From contig CBDDCL010000015.1 in NCBI GenBank assembly GCA_965226245.1, positions 744,001 to 808,000 on the forward strand: a stretch of DNA of 64,000 nucleotides, given 5' to 3'. Shown here in pieces: positions 32,597 through 41,741 of the stretch. This DNA comes from CBDCYS01 sp965226245. Its GTDB lineage: Bacteria; Acidobacteriota; Terriglobia; Bryobacterales; UBA6623. Both the position numbers and the translations under genes were made by a program. Every line of letters begins with the position of its first letter. Position 1 is the first letter of the stretch. The notes under the pieces are model-generated. The model saw only the letters and a program-made list of their open reading frames with translations, searched no databases and was not told the origin of the DNA.

Positions 32597-34993
32597 TCAC
32601 TTCGGGAAGTTCATGCGGCGAAGCAAGTCTTGGAAGCGCGGGTCGGAGCGAATCGGGTCGTAGATGGGGGAACTACTGATTTGGGCGAGCTGCGGGTCGC
32701 GCTCGTTAAATGCAACGTCCATCCAGCGGATAGCTGAATCCCAATCGCCCGTGCCGACGTAGACATTAGCGATCATCAGGGCGGGAACATATTCGGTTGT
32801 GCGACGGCGCTCCAACTGCTGCGCTATCGCGAGTGCCTCCGGCTGCCGCCCCGCGCGCCCATAGACGTACCCCGAAAACCAGCGGTAGCTCGGGTTGTCG
32901 GGGGCGAGAGAGCCGCCCCGCTCGGTCACCTCTACCGCTTCGTCCAGCCGGCCCAGTCCTATCAGCGCCCCCGCCATGTCCCAATAAGCACTGACGTAAT
33001 CAGGCGCCAGATCCAAGGTGTGTTGCGCTTGACGGAGCGAGTCTTCGTACCGGCGGGCCTGGAGATAGATGTATGCCAGGCGCCGATTCACACTCGCTGA
33101 TAGCGGATCCGTTTGCAGGGCTCGCTCCCCCTCCGCTACCGCATCAGTGATCCGGCCCATGGTAGTTAAGAAATTTCCATAACTGCTGCGGGTCTCCGCG
33201 TCTGCTTGATTCAGCGTCAGCGCGCGCTGATAGGAGGTGTCGGCGGCCTCCCAGTCCCATTCGATAAAACGCGAAATGTACGCCGACGCCGCGTGTGCCC
33301 GGGCTTCGGAGTCATCGAGTTCCAGCCCCCGGGACGCCAGATCTCTCGCCTTTTGCGCTATCTCGACTACAGGGAGTGCGCCGAAAATAGCGAGGTTTGT
33401 GTAGGCTCGGGCCAAGCCGGCGTGCGCGCGGGCGAAGCTCGGATCCAGCCGGGTAGACTGCTCGAAGTAATCGACGCTTTTCTCCGCCCCTGCCCGAGTG
33501 AGCTTGAAGTACTCAAACTCTCCCCGCAGGCAAAGGTTGTAAGCCTCCACGTTCGCCGTCGGACGTTTGAGGGGAGCGGGCTCGGAGCCTCCCGCCAGTT
33601 TCACCTGCAGCTTCTCGGCGATACTGCGGGAGACCTCGTCTTGGATATCGAAGACGGCCTCCATCCTGCGGTCGAAGCGCTCCGACCACAACTCGAAGCC
33701 GTCGCTGGCGTTGATCAACTGCGCGGTGATGCGCAGCCGCTCGCCGTCGCGCCGGACAGTGCCTTCGACGATGTTCGCGACTCCGAGCGTCGAGGCAACT
33801 TCCTTGATGTCGTACCTTTCGCCCTTGAAGCGGAAGACCGAGCTGCGGGCAGCGACCTTGAGGCCGCCGACTTTCGAGAGGGCGTTGATCAGCTCGTCCG
33901 TCATGCCGTCGGAAAAGTATTCGAAGTCCGGGTCGCCGCTGCTGTTGATAAACGGCATGATGGCGACGGAAGGGGAAGTTTCGCTCGGGACCGGAGCGAC
34001 TGGCGCCTCGACGCTACCCCGACCGACGAAAAGGGCCACCGCGACAACCGCGGCCGCAGCCACGCCGAGCAGCACCTTTCGTACGAGTCCAGCGTGCTGC
34101 TCCTGGCCGTCGGAAGCAGCGCCAACATCGGCGGCCCCCTGTGCTGCCGCGACGCTCACCACCGCGGACTTAGCGGACTTGAGCTTCTCCCCCAAGTTCC
34201 GCAGATCAACGATCATCTCAGCGGCGCTCTGATAACGATTCGCCGTATCCTTCGCCAGGCACTTGTTGACGAGGAACTCCAACTCCGTTGGTACGCCGGT
34301 GCGAACGCCGGTCAACGGCTCGGGCTCTTCGTGGGCGATCTCATACAGCAGTGCCTGGTCGTAGACGCCCTTGAACGGAGGCTGACCGCAGATCATCTCG
34401 TAGAGCACGCACCCAAACGCCCAAATGTCGGTGCGGTGATCGACCCGCGCCCCCTGGGCCTGCTCCGGGCTCATGTAGGCAACGGTACCCAACGTCGTGC
34501 CGAGTTGCGTCAGCTTCGAACCCTCGGTCAGCAGGGCCAACCCGAAGTCCAGCACGGTAACGTGGCCCTTGTCGTCGACGATGATGTTGGCGGGTTTGAT
34601 GTCGCGGTGCACGACGCCCTTTTCGTGAGCAGCCTGCAGAGCCGCGGCGATCTGCTGGGCGATGCCGAGTGCTTCAGGAATCTTCAGCGGTCCTTGCTCG
34701 ATGCGCTTGTCGAGGCTTTCACCTTCGACGAACTCCATGGCGATGAAGCTCCGGCCTTCGGCCTCATCGATTTCGTAGACGCGGCAGATGTTGGGGTGAC
34801 TCAGCGCCGCGGCGGCCTTTGCTTCTCTGTGGAAACGCTTACGGGCTTCCTCGTCCTCCAGCAGGTGAGCGGCGAGAAATTTCAGCGCCACTGTGCGCTC
34901 AAGCTTCGTATCCTCGGCCTTATAGACGACTCCCATGGCGCCTTCACCGACCTTTGCGGTGACCTTGTAATGAGAAATCGTTTGGCCGATCAT
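32597..34993 (-). CDS. Ser/Thr protein kinase with membrane segment, TolB-like domain and TPR repeats
   Basis: 798 aa. ATG 34993 (MIGQTISHYKVTAKVGEGAM) is chosen; the frame stays open upstream but there only encodes repeats. The kinase domain (about 10-270) is complete: glycine loop GEGAMGVVYKAED, Lys in VALKFL, HRDIKPANI, DFGLA and APE-equivalent SPEQ. A membrane segment follows (about 312-332, LLGVAAAAVVAVALFVG). Next come a TolB-N/adenylate-cyclase-associated region (SVAIMPFINSSGDPDFEYFS) and TPR repeats to the C-terminus. Such proteins sense envelope or cytosolic signals by scaffold-linked kinases in Acidobacteriota. Substrates are unknown. Confidence 0.92.
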   Translation of the reverse strand: MIGQTISHYKVTAKVGEGAMGVVYKAEDTKLERTVALKFLAAHLLEDEEARKRFHREAKAAAALSHPNICRVYEIDEAEGRSFIAMEFVEGESLDKRIEQGPLKIPEALGIAQQIAAALQAAHEKGVVHRDIKPANIIVDDKGHVTVLDFGLALLTEGSKLTQLGTTLGTVAYMSPEQAQGARVDHRTDIWAFGCVLYEMICGQPPFKGVYDQALLYEIAHEEPEPLTGVRTGVPTELEFLVNKCLAKDTANRYQSAAEMIVDLRNLGEKLKSAKSAVVSVAAAQGAADVGAASDGQEQHAGLVRKVLLGVAAAAVVAVALFVGRGSVEAPVAPVPSETSPSVAIMPFINSSGDPDFEYFSDGMTDELINALSKVGGLKVAARSSVFRFKGERYDIKEVASTLGVANIVEGTVRRDGERLRITAQLINASDGFELWSERFDRRMEAVFDIQDEVSRSIAEKLQVKLAGGSEPAPLKRPTANVEAYNLCLRGEFEYFKLTRAGAEKSVDYFEQSTRLDPSFARAHAGLARAYTNLAIFGALPVVEIAQKARDLASRGLELDDSEARAHAASAYISRFIEWDWEAADTSYQRALTLNQADAETRSSYGNFLTTMGRITDAVAEGERALQTDPLSASVNRRLAYIYLQARRYEDSLRQAQHTLDLAPDYVSAYWDMAGALIGLGRLDEAVEVTERGGSLAPDNPSYRWFSGYVYGRAGRQPEALAIAQQLERRRTTEYVPALMIANVYVGTGDWDSAIRWMDVAFNERDPQLAQISSSPIYDPIRSDPRFQDLLRRMNFPK

Positions 34994-35099
34994 GATGCAG
35001 TCAGAGGGACCTGCCGAGATTGTACCGTGAATGGGCAGTTCTGGGAAGGATTTCTCTGAAGAAATGGGAAACGGGCGGTTACTGGCGTTTGGATGAGCC

Positions 35100-35187
35100 G
35101 TCACTGGCTTCGGACACGTCACTGGCTTCGGACACGTCACTGGCGTTCTGACCTGTCACTGGCGTTCTGACCTGTCACTGGCGTTCC
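35100..35187. repeat. Short tandem repeats across the 3' end of the glycosyltransferase gene
   Basis: Two units GTCACTGGCTTCGGACAC (18 bases) are followed by two units GTCACTGGCGTTCTGACCT (19 bases) and a partial fifth. The stop codon of the minus-strand GT39 gene (35156-35158) lies inside a unit, so repeat slippage has probably reshaped its last residues. Confidence 0.75.
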
Positions 35188-36994
35188 AGGCTCTGTTGGT
35201 GAACAGCAGTTCCCCCCCGCTTTCCAGCAAGGGGAACAGTTTCTGCTTGCCAGCCAACCGTTCGATTCGCGTACGCTGGTCCACGAACGTGGCTAAGTAG
35301 TACCTGTCCTCGCTCCGCCAGCGGGCAGCGAATTCCGCGTCATCAATGAACACGGCCAGGGCCCCCGGCTCGTTCGACCCGTACTCGAGGTTGTTCTTGC
35401 GGCCATTGAGCAGCAGCCCCTCACGGTTCGCGTAGAAAAAGATCGAAGAGAACGAATAATACTGATCGTCGGCAATGAACGTGCCAGGCGGCGCCCGGCG
35501 CAGCGCCTCGGCCAACTGCCTGGAAGAAAAGTAGGGGTCGAACGCCACCAGGGCGACGCGCGCGGCATGGAAGAACAGCACCATCATCAGCACTATCGCT
35601 CCGACACGATAGCGCTCGCGCCGCTGCCAGGAGCCGATTGCACCGAGAAGAAAAGCCGCTCCCGCGAGGATGAGGGGCACTCGCAGGTAAGCGAACGAGG
35701 ACAAGGTCAAGTCCTGCATGTGTCCCAGCGAAAGAGTGTAGGAACCTGGGTTCTGTGTCAGGGCCGTCGAGATGTCGCCCGGAGTTGCGACGTCTCGCAC
35801 GGCGAATAGAATGGCAATCACCGCGACGAACGCGGCTCCGGCCGTCACCGAGACCGCTTTGGCCCCTCGCCGAACCCAACTGCCTCCTTCCGCGACGGCC
35901 GAGCCGATCAAAAGGGCGAACGCCGGATAGCAGGGCATCGTGTAGTATTCCTGACTGCTCGAGAAAGAAAAGAATACGAGGACAAACACGGCCCAGCACA
36001 GCGCCAGCAACCGTATTTTCCCGCCCCTGCCGGCGGGCTTGAAGCTGAGCCGGGCCGCGGCTGGAAAAAACGCGCTCCAAGGGAACATCCACAGCATTTG
36101 AGACAACCAGAACTGCGCCAGCGGCACGGTGTTGTAGTCCCTGGGATAGCGAACATTCAAGTAACGCAGCAGATGCTCGTTGATGAAATATCGCCAAAAG
36201 AAGCCGCGGTACTGCCCTGGGCCGCTTGTCATCGTGAAATCGAAGTAGGGCGGATTCCGCAATACAGCCAGGATGTGCCAAGGAGCCGCGATCAGCAAGA
36301 AAACGCCCACTGCCGAGGGCACGTGCAGCTGCTGCCACGGGCGGCGCGAGAAAAGTTGCCGCGTAGCCAGCATATAGAGCAAACCCGCCCCAAGCGGAAC
36401 CGCCAGCGCGATCATCCCTTTGAGGAGAACGCCGAGCCCCAGGCCGGCTCCCAGCACGAGTGCCCAGCGGCGCGGATGGGGTTCATCGTCGTCGACGGCG
36501 CGCGCGAATCCCAAAAGCGCCGCGGTCACAGCAAGAGTCAGTGCAACGTCCGGGATGCGGACGCGCGTGAACAGGAACAATCCGGCGCAGCTTGCCAAGC
36601 TGAGGCCCGCGTAGAGCCCGGCGCGAGCCGAAAACGCCCAGCGGCCGAAACACGCCGTGACCCAGCACAATGCAATCGCCGCCAGCGCCATGGGAATCCT
36701 CGCAGCCCAATCGTGGACCCCAAAAACCGCATAGGAGGCGGCCATCAGCCAGTAATTGAGCGGCGCCTTATCGACGTAGAGGACCCCGTTGAGGCGTCCC
36801 GTTACCCAGTCGCCCGATGCCAGCATGTTGCGGGCGATGGTGGCGTTCACCGAGTCGACATCGTCCATCAACGCCGGCGGACTGATGATGCAACCCAGGA
36901 AGATGACGGCCGCAACCGCGATGACCACGACGTCGTTTCTATCGCAGGCCGAATGCAGCTTCTTCCAAGGGGCGCCGCCGAGGGCTCGAGGCAT
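35156..36994 (-). CDS. GT39/ArnT-like membrane glycosyltransferase
   Basis: 612 aa with roughly 11-12 membrane segments. The N-terminal PMT_2 region carries the acidic motif DDVDSVNATIARNMLASGDW in the first periplasmic loop, and further loops include FTMTSGPGQYRGFFWRYFIN. The family transfers sugars from polyprenyl-phosphate carriers to lipid A, proteins or polymers outside the membrane. A soluble C-terminal part follows the last membrane span. The final residues (NASDRSERQ) are encoded by tandem repeats. Acceptor unknown. Confidence 0.85.
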   Translation of the reverse strand: MPRALGGAPWKKLHSACDRNDVVVIAVAAVIFLGCIISPPALMDDVDSVNATIARNMLASGDWVTGRLNGVLYVDKAPLNYWLMAASYAVFGVHDWAARIPMALAAIALCWVTACFGRWAFSARAGLYAGLSLASCAGLFLFTRVRIPDVALTLAVTAALLGFARAVDDDEPHPRRWALVLGAGLGLGVLLKGMIALAVPLGAGLLYMLATRQLFSRRPWQQLHVPSAVGVFLLIAAPWHILAVLRNPPYFDFTMTSGPGQYRGFFWRYFINEHLLRYLNVRYPRDYNTVPLAQFWLSQMLWMFPWSAFFPAAARLSFKPAGRGGKIRLLALCWAVFVLVFFSFSSSQEYYTMPCYPAFALLIGSAVAEGGSWVRRGAKAVSVTAGAAFVAVIAILFAVRDVATPGDISTALTQNPGSYTLSLGHMQDLTLSSFAYLRVPLILAGAAFLLGAIGSWQRRERYRVGAIVLMMVLFFHAARVALVAFDPYFSSRQLAEALRRAPPGTFIADDQYYSFSSIFFYANREGLLLNGRKNNLEYGSNEPGALAVFIDDAEFAARWRSEDRYYLATFVDQRTRIERLAGKQKLFPLLESGGELLFTNRAWNASDRSERQ

Positions 36995-37018
36995 ATCCCT
37001 ACCAGTGGAGCAGACCTG

Positions 37019-37831
37019 TCAAGGGCGATCAAGCAACTTGGCGGCAGGGAGCCGCTGAGCGGGGCGAAGTTCTTCCCAGAGCTGCCGCAGTTCGTCGATT
37101 TCCAACTGTTGCGCCCGCCGCCGAGTTATTTCGAGCGCTGCCAAGGCCGTGCGGTCAAAAGCGCCGGACAAGTTGTTGCGCAGCATCTTCCGCCGCTGCC
37201 GAAAACACAATTTGAGAAAACTGAGGAACTCGGCGTCGGGCCGGGCGCCGCCGCGCATCTCGAGTTGAACCAGCGCGGAGGTGACCTTTGGCGGCGGTTG
37301 AAAGGCGCTTGCAGGAACGCGGAACAACAGCTTGGGGTCGGCGTAGAGCTGGCACAGCACGCTCAAATAGGCGTAGTCCCGAGTTCCTTTGCCGGCTACG
37401 ATACGATCCGCTACTTCCTTTTGAACGAGCAGCAGCGCCGCCGATAGCCGTTCGTGAACCTGGAAGATTCGGCGGACGATGGGCGAGGTGATGTAGTAGG
37501 GAAGATTGCCGGTGACCGCGATTCTTTCGCCCGATCTTGCGCCGATCAACGCTTCAAGGTCGATCTCGAGTATATCTCCGTGAATCACTTCTAATGCTTT
37601 CGATTCACGGAACTTATCCTTGAGAAAGTCGGCGAGTTGACTGTCGATTTCTATTGCCAGCACACGCGCGCCTCTTGACAGCAGCCGTTCGGTCAAAGCG
37701 CCCCGGCCCGGGCCGATCTCGACCACCCACTCGCCCGGTTGAATCCCAAGACTCGAGGCAATGCGGTCGAGAATTCCGGGATCTCGCAGGAAATGCTGCC
37801 CCCAACGGGGCCGTCGAGATCCGGCCGGCAT
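37019..37831 (-). CDS. ksgA: 16S rRNA (adenine(1518)-N6/adenine(1519)-N6)-dimethyltransferase KsgA/RsmA
   Basis: 270 aa; ATG 37831 gives the family N-terminus (MPAGSRRPRWGQHFLRDPGI). SAM-binding motif VVEIGPGRGALTERLL and catalytic NLPYYITSPI are both present, as is the FQPPPKV C-terminal block. The enzyme dimethylates two adenines near the 3' end of 16S rRNA in late small-subunit assembly. It lies 24 bases downstream of... the convergent layout shows the GT39 gene starting 25 bases after its stop, on the same strand, so the two may be cotranscribed. Confidence 0.96.
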   Translation of the reverse strand: MPAGSRRPRWGQHFLRDPGILDRIASSLGIQPGEWVVEIGPGRGALTERLLSRGARVLAIEIDSQLADFLKDKFRESKALEVIHGDILEIDLEALIGARSGERIAVTGNLPYYITSPIVRRIFQVHERLSAALLLVQKEVADRIVAGKGTRDYAYLSVLCQLYADPKLLFRVPASAFQPPPKVTSALVQLEMRGGARPDAEFLSFLKLCFRQRRKMLRNNLSGAFDRTALAALEITRRRAQQLEIDELRQLWEELRPAQRLPAAKLLDRP

Positions 37832-37976
37832 GACTTTCCAGTGTACCGGCCTGAGGGGAACCGCAGTCAGCGGCAAGAGCGGACTTTGACAGAGCGCCCA
37901 TAAATCGCAAATAATGAACCCGGATAGGCGGGCGACCCGAGTGCGCCAGCCTGATTCAAGATCCAACGGAGGAACG

Positions 37977-38294
37977 ATGAGCCACACCTATGAGGAACTG
38001 AAACACACGAAAATGGCAGATCTGCGCAAGATCGCCTCGGAGATCGACCACGAGGCTGTCAAGGGCTACACGCAGTTCCATAAGGACCAGCTTCTTCTCG
38101 CGATCTGCAAAGCGCTCGGGATCGAGGCTCACGAACACCACGAAGTCGTGGGAATCAACAAGAGAGCGATCAAAACCCAGATCCGCGAGCTAAAGGTAAA
38201 ACGCGACGCAGCGCTGCATGCGCCAAAGGAACTGAAACAAGTCCGCCGAGAGATTCATAAACTCAAGCGAGCCCTGCATAAAGCCACTGTTTGA
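37977..38294 (+). CDS. Small conserved charged protein
   Basis: 105 aa starting at ATG 37977 with a strong ACGGAGGA ribosome binding site. N-terminal residues (TYEELKHTKMADLRKIASEI) resemble Rho-N/SAP-like helical motifs, followed by AHEHHEVVGINKRAIKTQI and a Lys/Arg-rich helix. It is probably a nucleic-acid-associated protein; I recall relatives of this layout in Acidobacteriota and Deltaproteobacteria but no function. Divergent from ksgA, 145 bases away. Confidence 0.8.
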   Translation: MSHTYEELKHTKMADLRKIASEIDHEAVKGYTQFHKDQLLLAICKALGIEAHEHHEVVGINKRAIKTQIRELKVKRDAALHAPKELKQVRREIHKLKRALHKATV

Positions 38295-38409
38295 CCGTTT
38301 TCCCAGCGTGATTGGGTAACCTGCGATTCCGCCGCGCAAGTGACCAATCGAGGATCAGCCTGATCCAACGATGCCGAATCATGGACCCGACCACATCGAA
38401 GTCGCGCGC

Positions 38410-38580
38410 TCAGCGGCTGTCCCGGTCCTCGCGAATCAGTTCCACAACGTTGTCGCTCGGAGGCAGCGAAGCGACAAGAGCTTCCAGTTCGTCGCTACTC
38501 CCTCGCATACGGCGCAAACGGGCGCGCTCTTCGGCGGCAGCCGTGAGAACGGCCAGCACATAAGAATTCAGGCAGAGTTG
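38410..38580 (-). pseudogene. Ribbon-helix-helix antitoxin relic
   Basis: The frame reads LNSYVLAVLTAAAEERARLR and ends DNVVELIREDRDSR. These are the second helix and tail of RHH (VapB/HicB-like) antitoxins. The beta-strand and first helix that should precede are replaced by unrelated residues (LGSSCIGQLC), and no toxin gene follows, so only a fragment remains. The junction contains CTCATCTTGTATTGG, which also flanks the ISKra4 element at 55934. Confidence 0.45.
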
Positions 38581-38753
38581 CCCAATACAAGATGAGCCTA
38601 GGATGATCCTCAAAGCAAGCGGGTCAGGGCACACTGCGAGCGTGGTACGATTTCGCAAGGACAATTGCCCTGCCGCGGAGACCGACAACGTTGTAGTTGG
38701 GGCAACGGCAGTAGCGAAGGCCCGCCCAAAACAAGACTCGGTGATTCCGTTCC

Positions 38754-40094
38754 ATGTCTACAAAGCAATTGTCCGGCCAGATCCGAAAGGGGTTTAGTCC
38801 GGCAGATTTTTTGCGCACCGCCGCAAGCTGGCGTGCCTGCCTGAGACGACACTCTATTGTGGCGGCAGGCAAGAAATATTCCGCGTTGTGCGCAGTGCTG
38901 GGTCTGTTCGTGGCATCGGCTGCGGGCGCGGAATGGCGGCAGTTCTTGGGGCCGAATCGCGACGGAGTCTACCTTGGCGACGATCTGGCCGAGGAATGGC
39001 CGGCCTCGGGTCCGCCAACGATTTGGGAGCGCCCGGTCGGCCAAGGGTTTAGCAACCCCGTTGTCGCCAACGGCCGCTTGATCCTGTTCCACCGTGAAGG
39101 CGGCAACGAAGTTGTTGAGGCGCTGGATGCCGGAACGGGAAAACCGCTTTGGTCGTTCGACTACCCCACGACCTACCGGGACGACTTCGGCTTTGACGAG
39201 GGACCGCGTGCTAGTCCGGTGGTGGTGGGCGGGCAAGTTTACACCTTCGGCGCACAGGGCGTCCTGCACTGTTTGCAATTCGTCTCGGGCAGAAAGATAT
39301 GGAGCCTCGACACCCACAAAGAATTCGGTGTCCGAAAGGGATATTTCGGAGCGGCCGGCACGCCGCTTGTGGAGGGCACGCGTCTTTTCCTCAATGCAGG
39401 TGGCGCCGGCGGCGCGGGCGTGGCGGCGATTGACAAGGACACGGGCCGCGTATTGTGGACAGCCAGCGATGACCCTGCCAGTCACGCTTCGGCGGTGGCG
39501 GCGACGTTTGGAGGGAAGCCGCACGTTCTTTTCTTTACGCGGACGGGATTGCTAGGGGTCCATCCCAAGACAGGCGAGATCTTTTTCCAGCGCCGCTGGC
39601 GGGCTCGCAGCAACGCTTCGGCCAACGCGGCGACGCCACTGGTGATCGGGGACCGCATCTTCCTTTCAGCCAGTTATGGGACCGGTGCAATCCTGCTGAA
39701 GGTGAAGGGCGGGGAACTCGAAAAGGTCTGGTCGTCCGACGATTCTCTTACGAACCACTATTCCACGAGCGTTCATCACGACGGCTATCTCTACGGCTTC
39801 CATGGCCGGCAGGAATATGGCCCGAGTTTGCGCTGCATTGAGCTGAACACGGGCAAGGTTCAATGGAGTGAAGAGAGCTTTGGGGCCGGGTCGATCACGC
39901 GAGCGGGTGATCGTCTTCTTATCCTTCGCGAGAATGGGGAACTGCTGCTGGCAAAGGCTTCGCCGGCGAGCTTCCAAGTCGTTTCGCGAGCGCAGATTCT
40001 GCAAGGAACCGTGCGCGCTTATCCGGCCATTGCGAACGGGCTTCTTTATGCGCGCAATACCGACACTCTGGTTTGCGTCCGGCTGAAGAAATGA
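38754..40094 (+). CDS. Exported PQQ-like beta-propeller protein
   Basis: 446 aa from ATG 38754; an in-frame GTG at 38859 (VAAGKKYSALCAVLGLFVAS) would give a normal signal peptide and is the likelier start. The mature part begins EWRQFLGPNRDGVYLGDDLA and continues as an eight-bladed PQQ-like propeller with repeated LDAGTGKPLWSF, DKDTGRVLWTA and ELNTGKVQWSE blades. These proteins are common in the envelope of Acidobacteriota and Planctomycetota; the true quinoprotein ligands are not evident, so enzymatic activity is doubtful. A similar gene is at 46469-47710. Confidence 0.87.
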   Translation: MSTKQLSGQIRKGFSPADFLRTAASWRACLRRHSIVAAGKKYSALCAVLGLFVASAAGAEWRQFLGPNRDGVYLGDDLAEEWPASGPPTIWERPVGQGFSNPVVANGRLILFHREGGNEVVEALDAGTGKPLWSFDYPTTYRDDFGFDEGPRASPVVVGGQVYTFGAQGVLHCLQFVSGRKIWSLDTHKEFGVRKGYFGAAGTPLVEGTRLFLNAGGAGGAGVAAIDKDTGRVLWTASDDPASHASAVAATFGGKPHVLFFTRTGLLGVHPKTGEIFFQRRWRARSNASANAATPLVIGDRIFLSASYGTGAILLKVKGGELEKVWSSDDSLTNHYSTSVHHDGYLYGFHGRQEYGPSLRCIELNTGKVQWSEESFGAGSITRAGDRLLILRENGELLLAKASPASFQVVSRAQILQGTVRAYPAIANGLLYARNTDTLVCVRLKK

Positions 40095-40129
40095 GATGGC
40101 CGGCTAACCCCGGCTAGCCCGGCGTTAGC

Positions 40130-40630
40130 CCGCCTTTCACAGTGCGCCTTTTCGGCGCGGACACCCTGTGGGAGGAAGGAGCCCACCCATGTAGTTGTCG
40201 GTAAGCATGAAAGCTGACGAGCGGCGCGGCCGGGTAATCGGCCGGGCGGAAGCCTCGTGACAAAGTCCAGAGAAAGCTGGGCGAGCAAGCTGGCAGGCCG
40301 TAACGCGCAGTCCAGCCTGAGCAGGCCTCGAAAGGGAAATCGTGGACGCCGACCCGCCTGAGATACGCGAGCATGTTGACGTCGTGCGTTTTGCCGTCGG
40401 TAATTGGATAAAGCTGGGGATGGCGCCAACAGGTCCAGCAGCGTGTGCATCTTGACGGCAGCTTTGTGCTTGCGGAACTTGGCCCAGGGGAACAGCGACA
40501 GGCAGAGGTCGATGGTGGTCGAGTCCAGCGCGTACAGACTCTGACTGAGATCCACGCCGATCGGATCGCGGGCGTACAAGGGCCGCGCGATGCGGCCTTC
40601 GATTTCATCGTGCAGCCAGAGGTGCTTGGC
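40130..40630 (-). pseudogene. IS4-family transposase relic
   Basis: In one frame ARDPIGVDLSQSLYALDSTT then FPWAKFRKHKAAVKMHTLLD, the first catalytic Asp block of IS4 transposases; in a second frame ITDGKTHDVNMLAYLRRVGV. At least one frameshift and loss of both ends make the gene inactive. The rest of 40095-40130 shows nothing else. It abuts the ATPase relic. Confidence 0.65.
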
Positions 40631-40639
40631 CGCTCGGCG

Positions 40640-41393
40640 CTTTGGAAGGACGGGCCAGTTGCGGCCTCGAACGGTACAGATAGAAGTAGTGGTCGTTGTA
40701 AATCAGCCGTCGGGCCGTCTCGTTCGCTTCCTTCAGATTGAGGATGAAGGATTTGGCGAACATCTGCTCAAGGTCGATTCCGGTCTCGCAGGTGAAGGTC
40801 TGGTCGCCTCTGAGGGTAAGGTCGAGGAGCCGGTCCTTGAGGGTCATGCGAGACTGGAATTGGCTTCGCACATGGTCGAGGGCGTCCAAGATTCGCAGTA
40901 CGCTCACAATGTGGCTTTTCTGGGATTTGTTCCGAGACCTGCAGCAGCAGGTGCATTGCGACAGGCGGAATGTCCAAGCTGTCCATTAGGTGATCGGAGG
41001 CGGAGCGGAGCGGATCCATCTGATCGACCCCAGGCGGGCCGAGGAAGACGTTGCGGCGATAGTCCCTATAGTCGATCACGCTGAGTTGCTCGGCCGGGAC
41101 GTGGGGGAGCAAACCTTGCCCGCTTGGTCGAGGGTGTCGTAGATCATCACCGGCGCATGGTTGGCCACTTGCAAGCAGATTAGGTTGAGCAGCGTACTCT
41201 TGCCGCTCCCGCTCGCTCCGGCGAAGAGTGCGTGACCTCGGCCGAAGGACTTGAGTGGAAGAAACACGGGGTGGCCGCTGGGCACGGTGTCGCCGACGAA
41301 GATTTCCCCGGCCAGCTGGCCAGGCTGGGGCTCTTCGAAAAGCTTGCTCTCGGGTTCGAGTTGACGGGCGACCTTAAAATCCTGAATGCGCAC
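40640..41393 (-). pseudogene. P-loop ATPase (HerA/FtsK-like) relic with several frameshifts
   Basis: Three consecutive frames together read as one protein. 41393-41100: PVFLPLKSFGRGHALFAGAS then GSGKSTLLNLICLQVANHA (Walker A GASGSGKST). 41112-40950: LLPHVPAEQLSVIDYRDYRR. 40907-40660: LRILDALDHVRSQFQSRM and FAKSFILNLKEANETARRLI. The pattern matches DUF87/HerA-type ATPases found in conjugation or defence islands. Both ends are missing and at least two frameshifts are needed, so it is dead. It is probably debris of a mobile or defence island. Confidence 0.55.
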
Positions 41394-41471
41394 CCAATTG
41401 AAGATCGTCTCGACCCATTCAGGATTCGTCGAGCGCAGAGCTAACTAACAGCCCTTGCTCTGTCCGAGAAA

Positions 41472-41502
41472 ATGTGTCACACTGAGCATAGCTGTGACAC
41501 AT
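41472..41502. promoter_or_regulatory. Inverted-repeat operator of the Phd/VapC module
   Basis: ATGTGTCAC (41472-41480) and GTGACACAT (41494-41502) are perfect 9-base inverted repeats separated by 13 bases, 12 bases before the antitoxin start. This is the expected place and form of the autoregulatory site bound by a Phd-type antitoxin with its toxin. Confidence 0.55.
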
Positions 41503-41513
41503 TGGAGGCCCAA

Positions 41514-41741
41514 TTGAAGTCATTATCCATTCGCGAGGTGCGCAGCGAGATTCCACGCTTGGAAGAGATCCTTGCAAGCGAGGGCGAACTCGTCATCACC
41601 CGCAGAGGCCGGCCCATCGCACGGTTGCTTCCAGCGCGCACGGAGGCGAAGCCTCCATCTAATGCCAAGCTGCGCTCCCGCATGAAACGCCTGACGGAAG
41701 GCAGTGAGTTCTTGGTTCGGCAGGACCGCGACGAACGCTAA
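41514..41741 (+). CDS. vapB: Phd/YefM-type antitoxin (VapB)
   Basis: 75 aa from a TTG start (41514) with GGAGG 5 bases upstream. MKSLSIREVRSEIPRLEEIL then ASEGELVITRRGRPIARLLP is a standard Phd/YefM DNA-binding domain; the C-terminal tail (LRSRMKRLTEGSEFLVRQDR) wraps the toxin. Stop and toxin start overlap by one base (TAATG). Probably represses its own promoter at the inverted repeat upstream. Confidence 0.9.
   Translation: MKSLSIREVRSEIPRLEEILASEGELVITRRGRPIARLLPARTEAKPPSNAKLRSRMKRLTEGSEFLVRQDRDER

Noticed and set aside
33206..35059. 617-codon open frame opposite the kinase gene
   Set aside because: Kinase motifs on the minus strand are unmistakable; the antisense frame results from the high GC third positions.
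36098..37447. 449-codon plus-strand frame across the GT39 and ksgA genes
   Set aside because: It overlaps two well-supported genes on the other strand and its composition (many Arg, Gln, Gly) is that of an antisense shadow.
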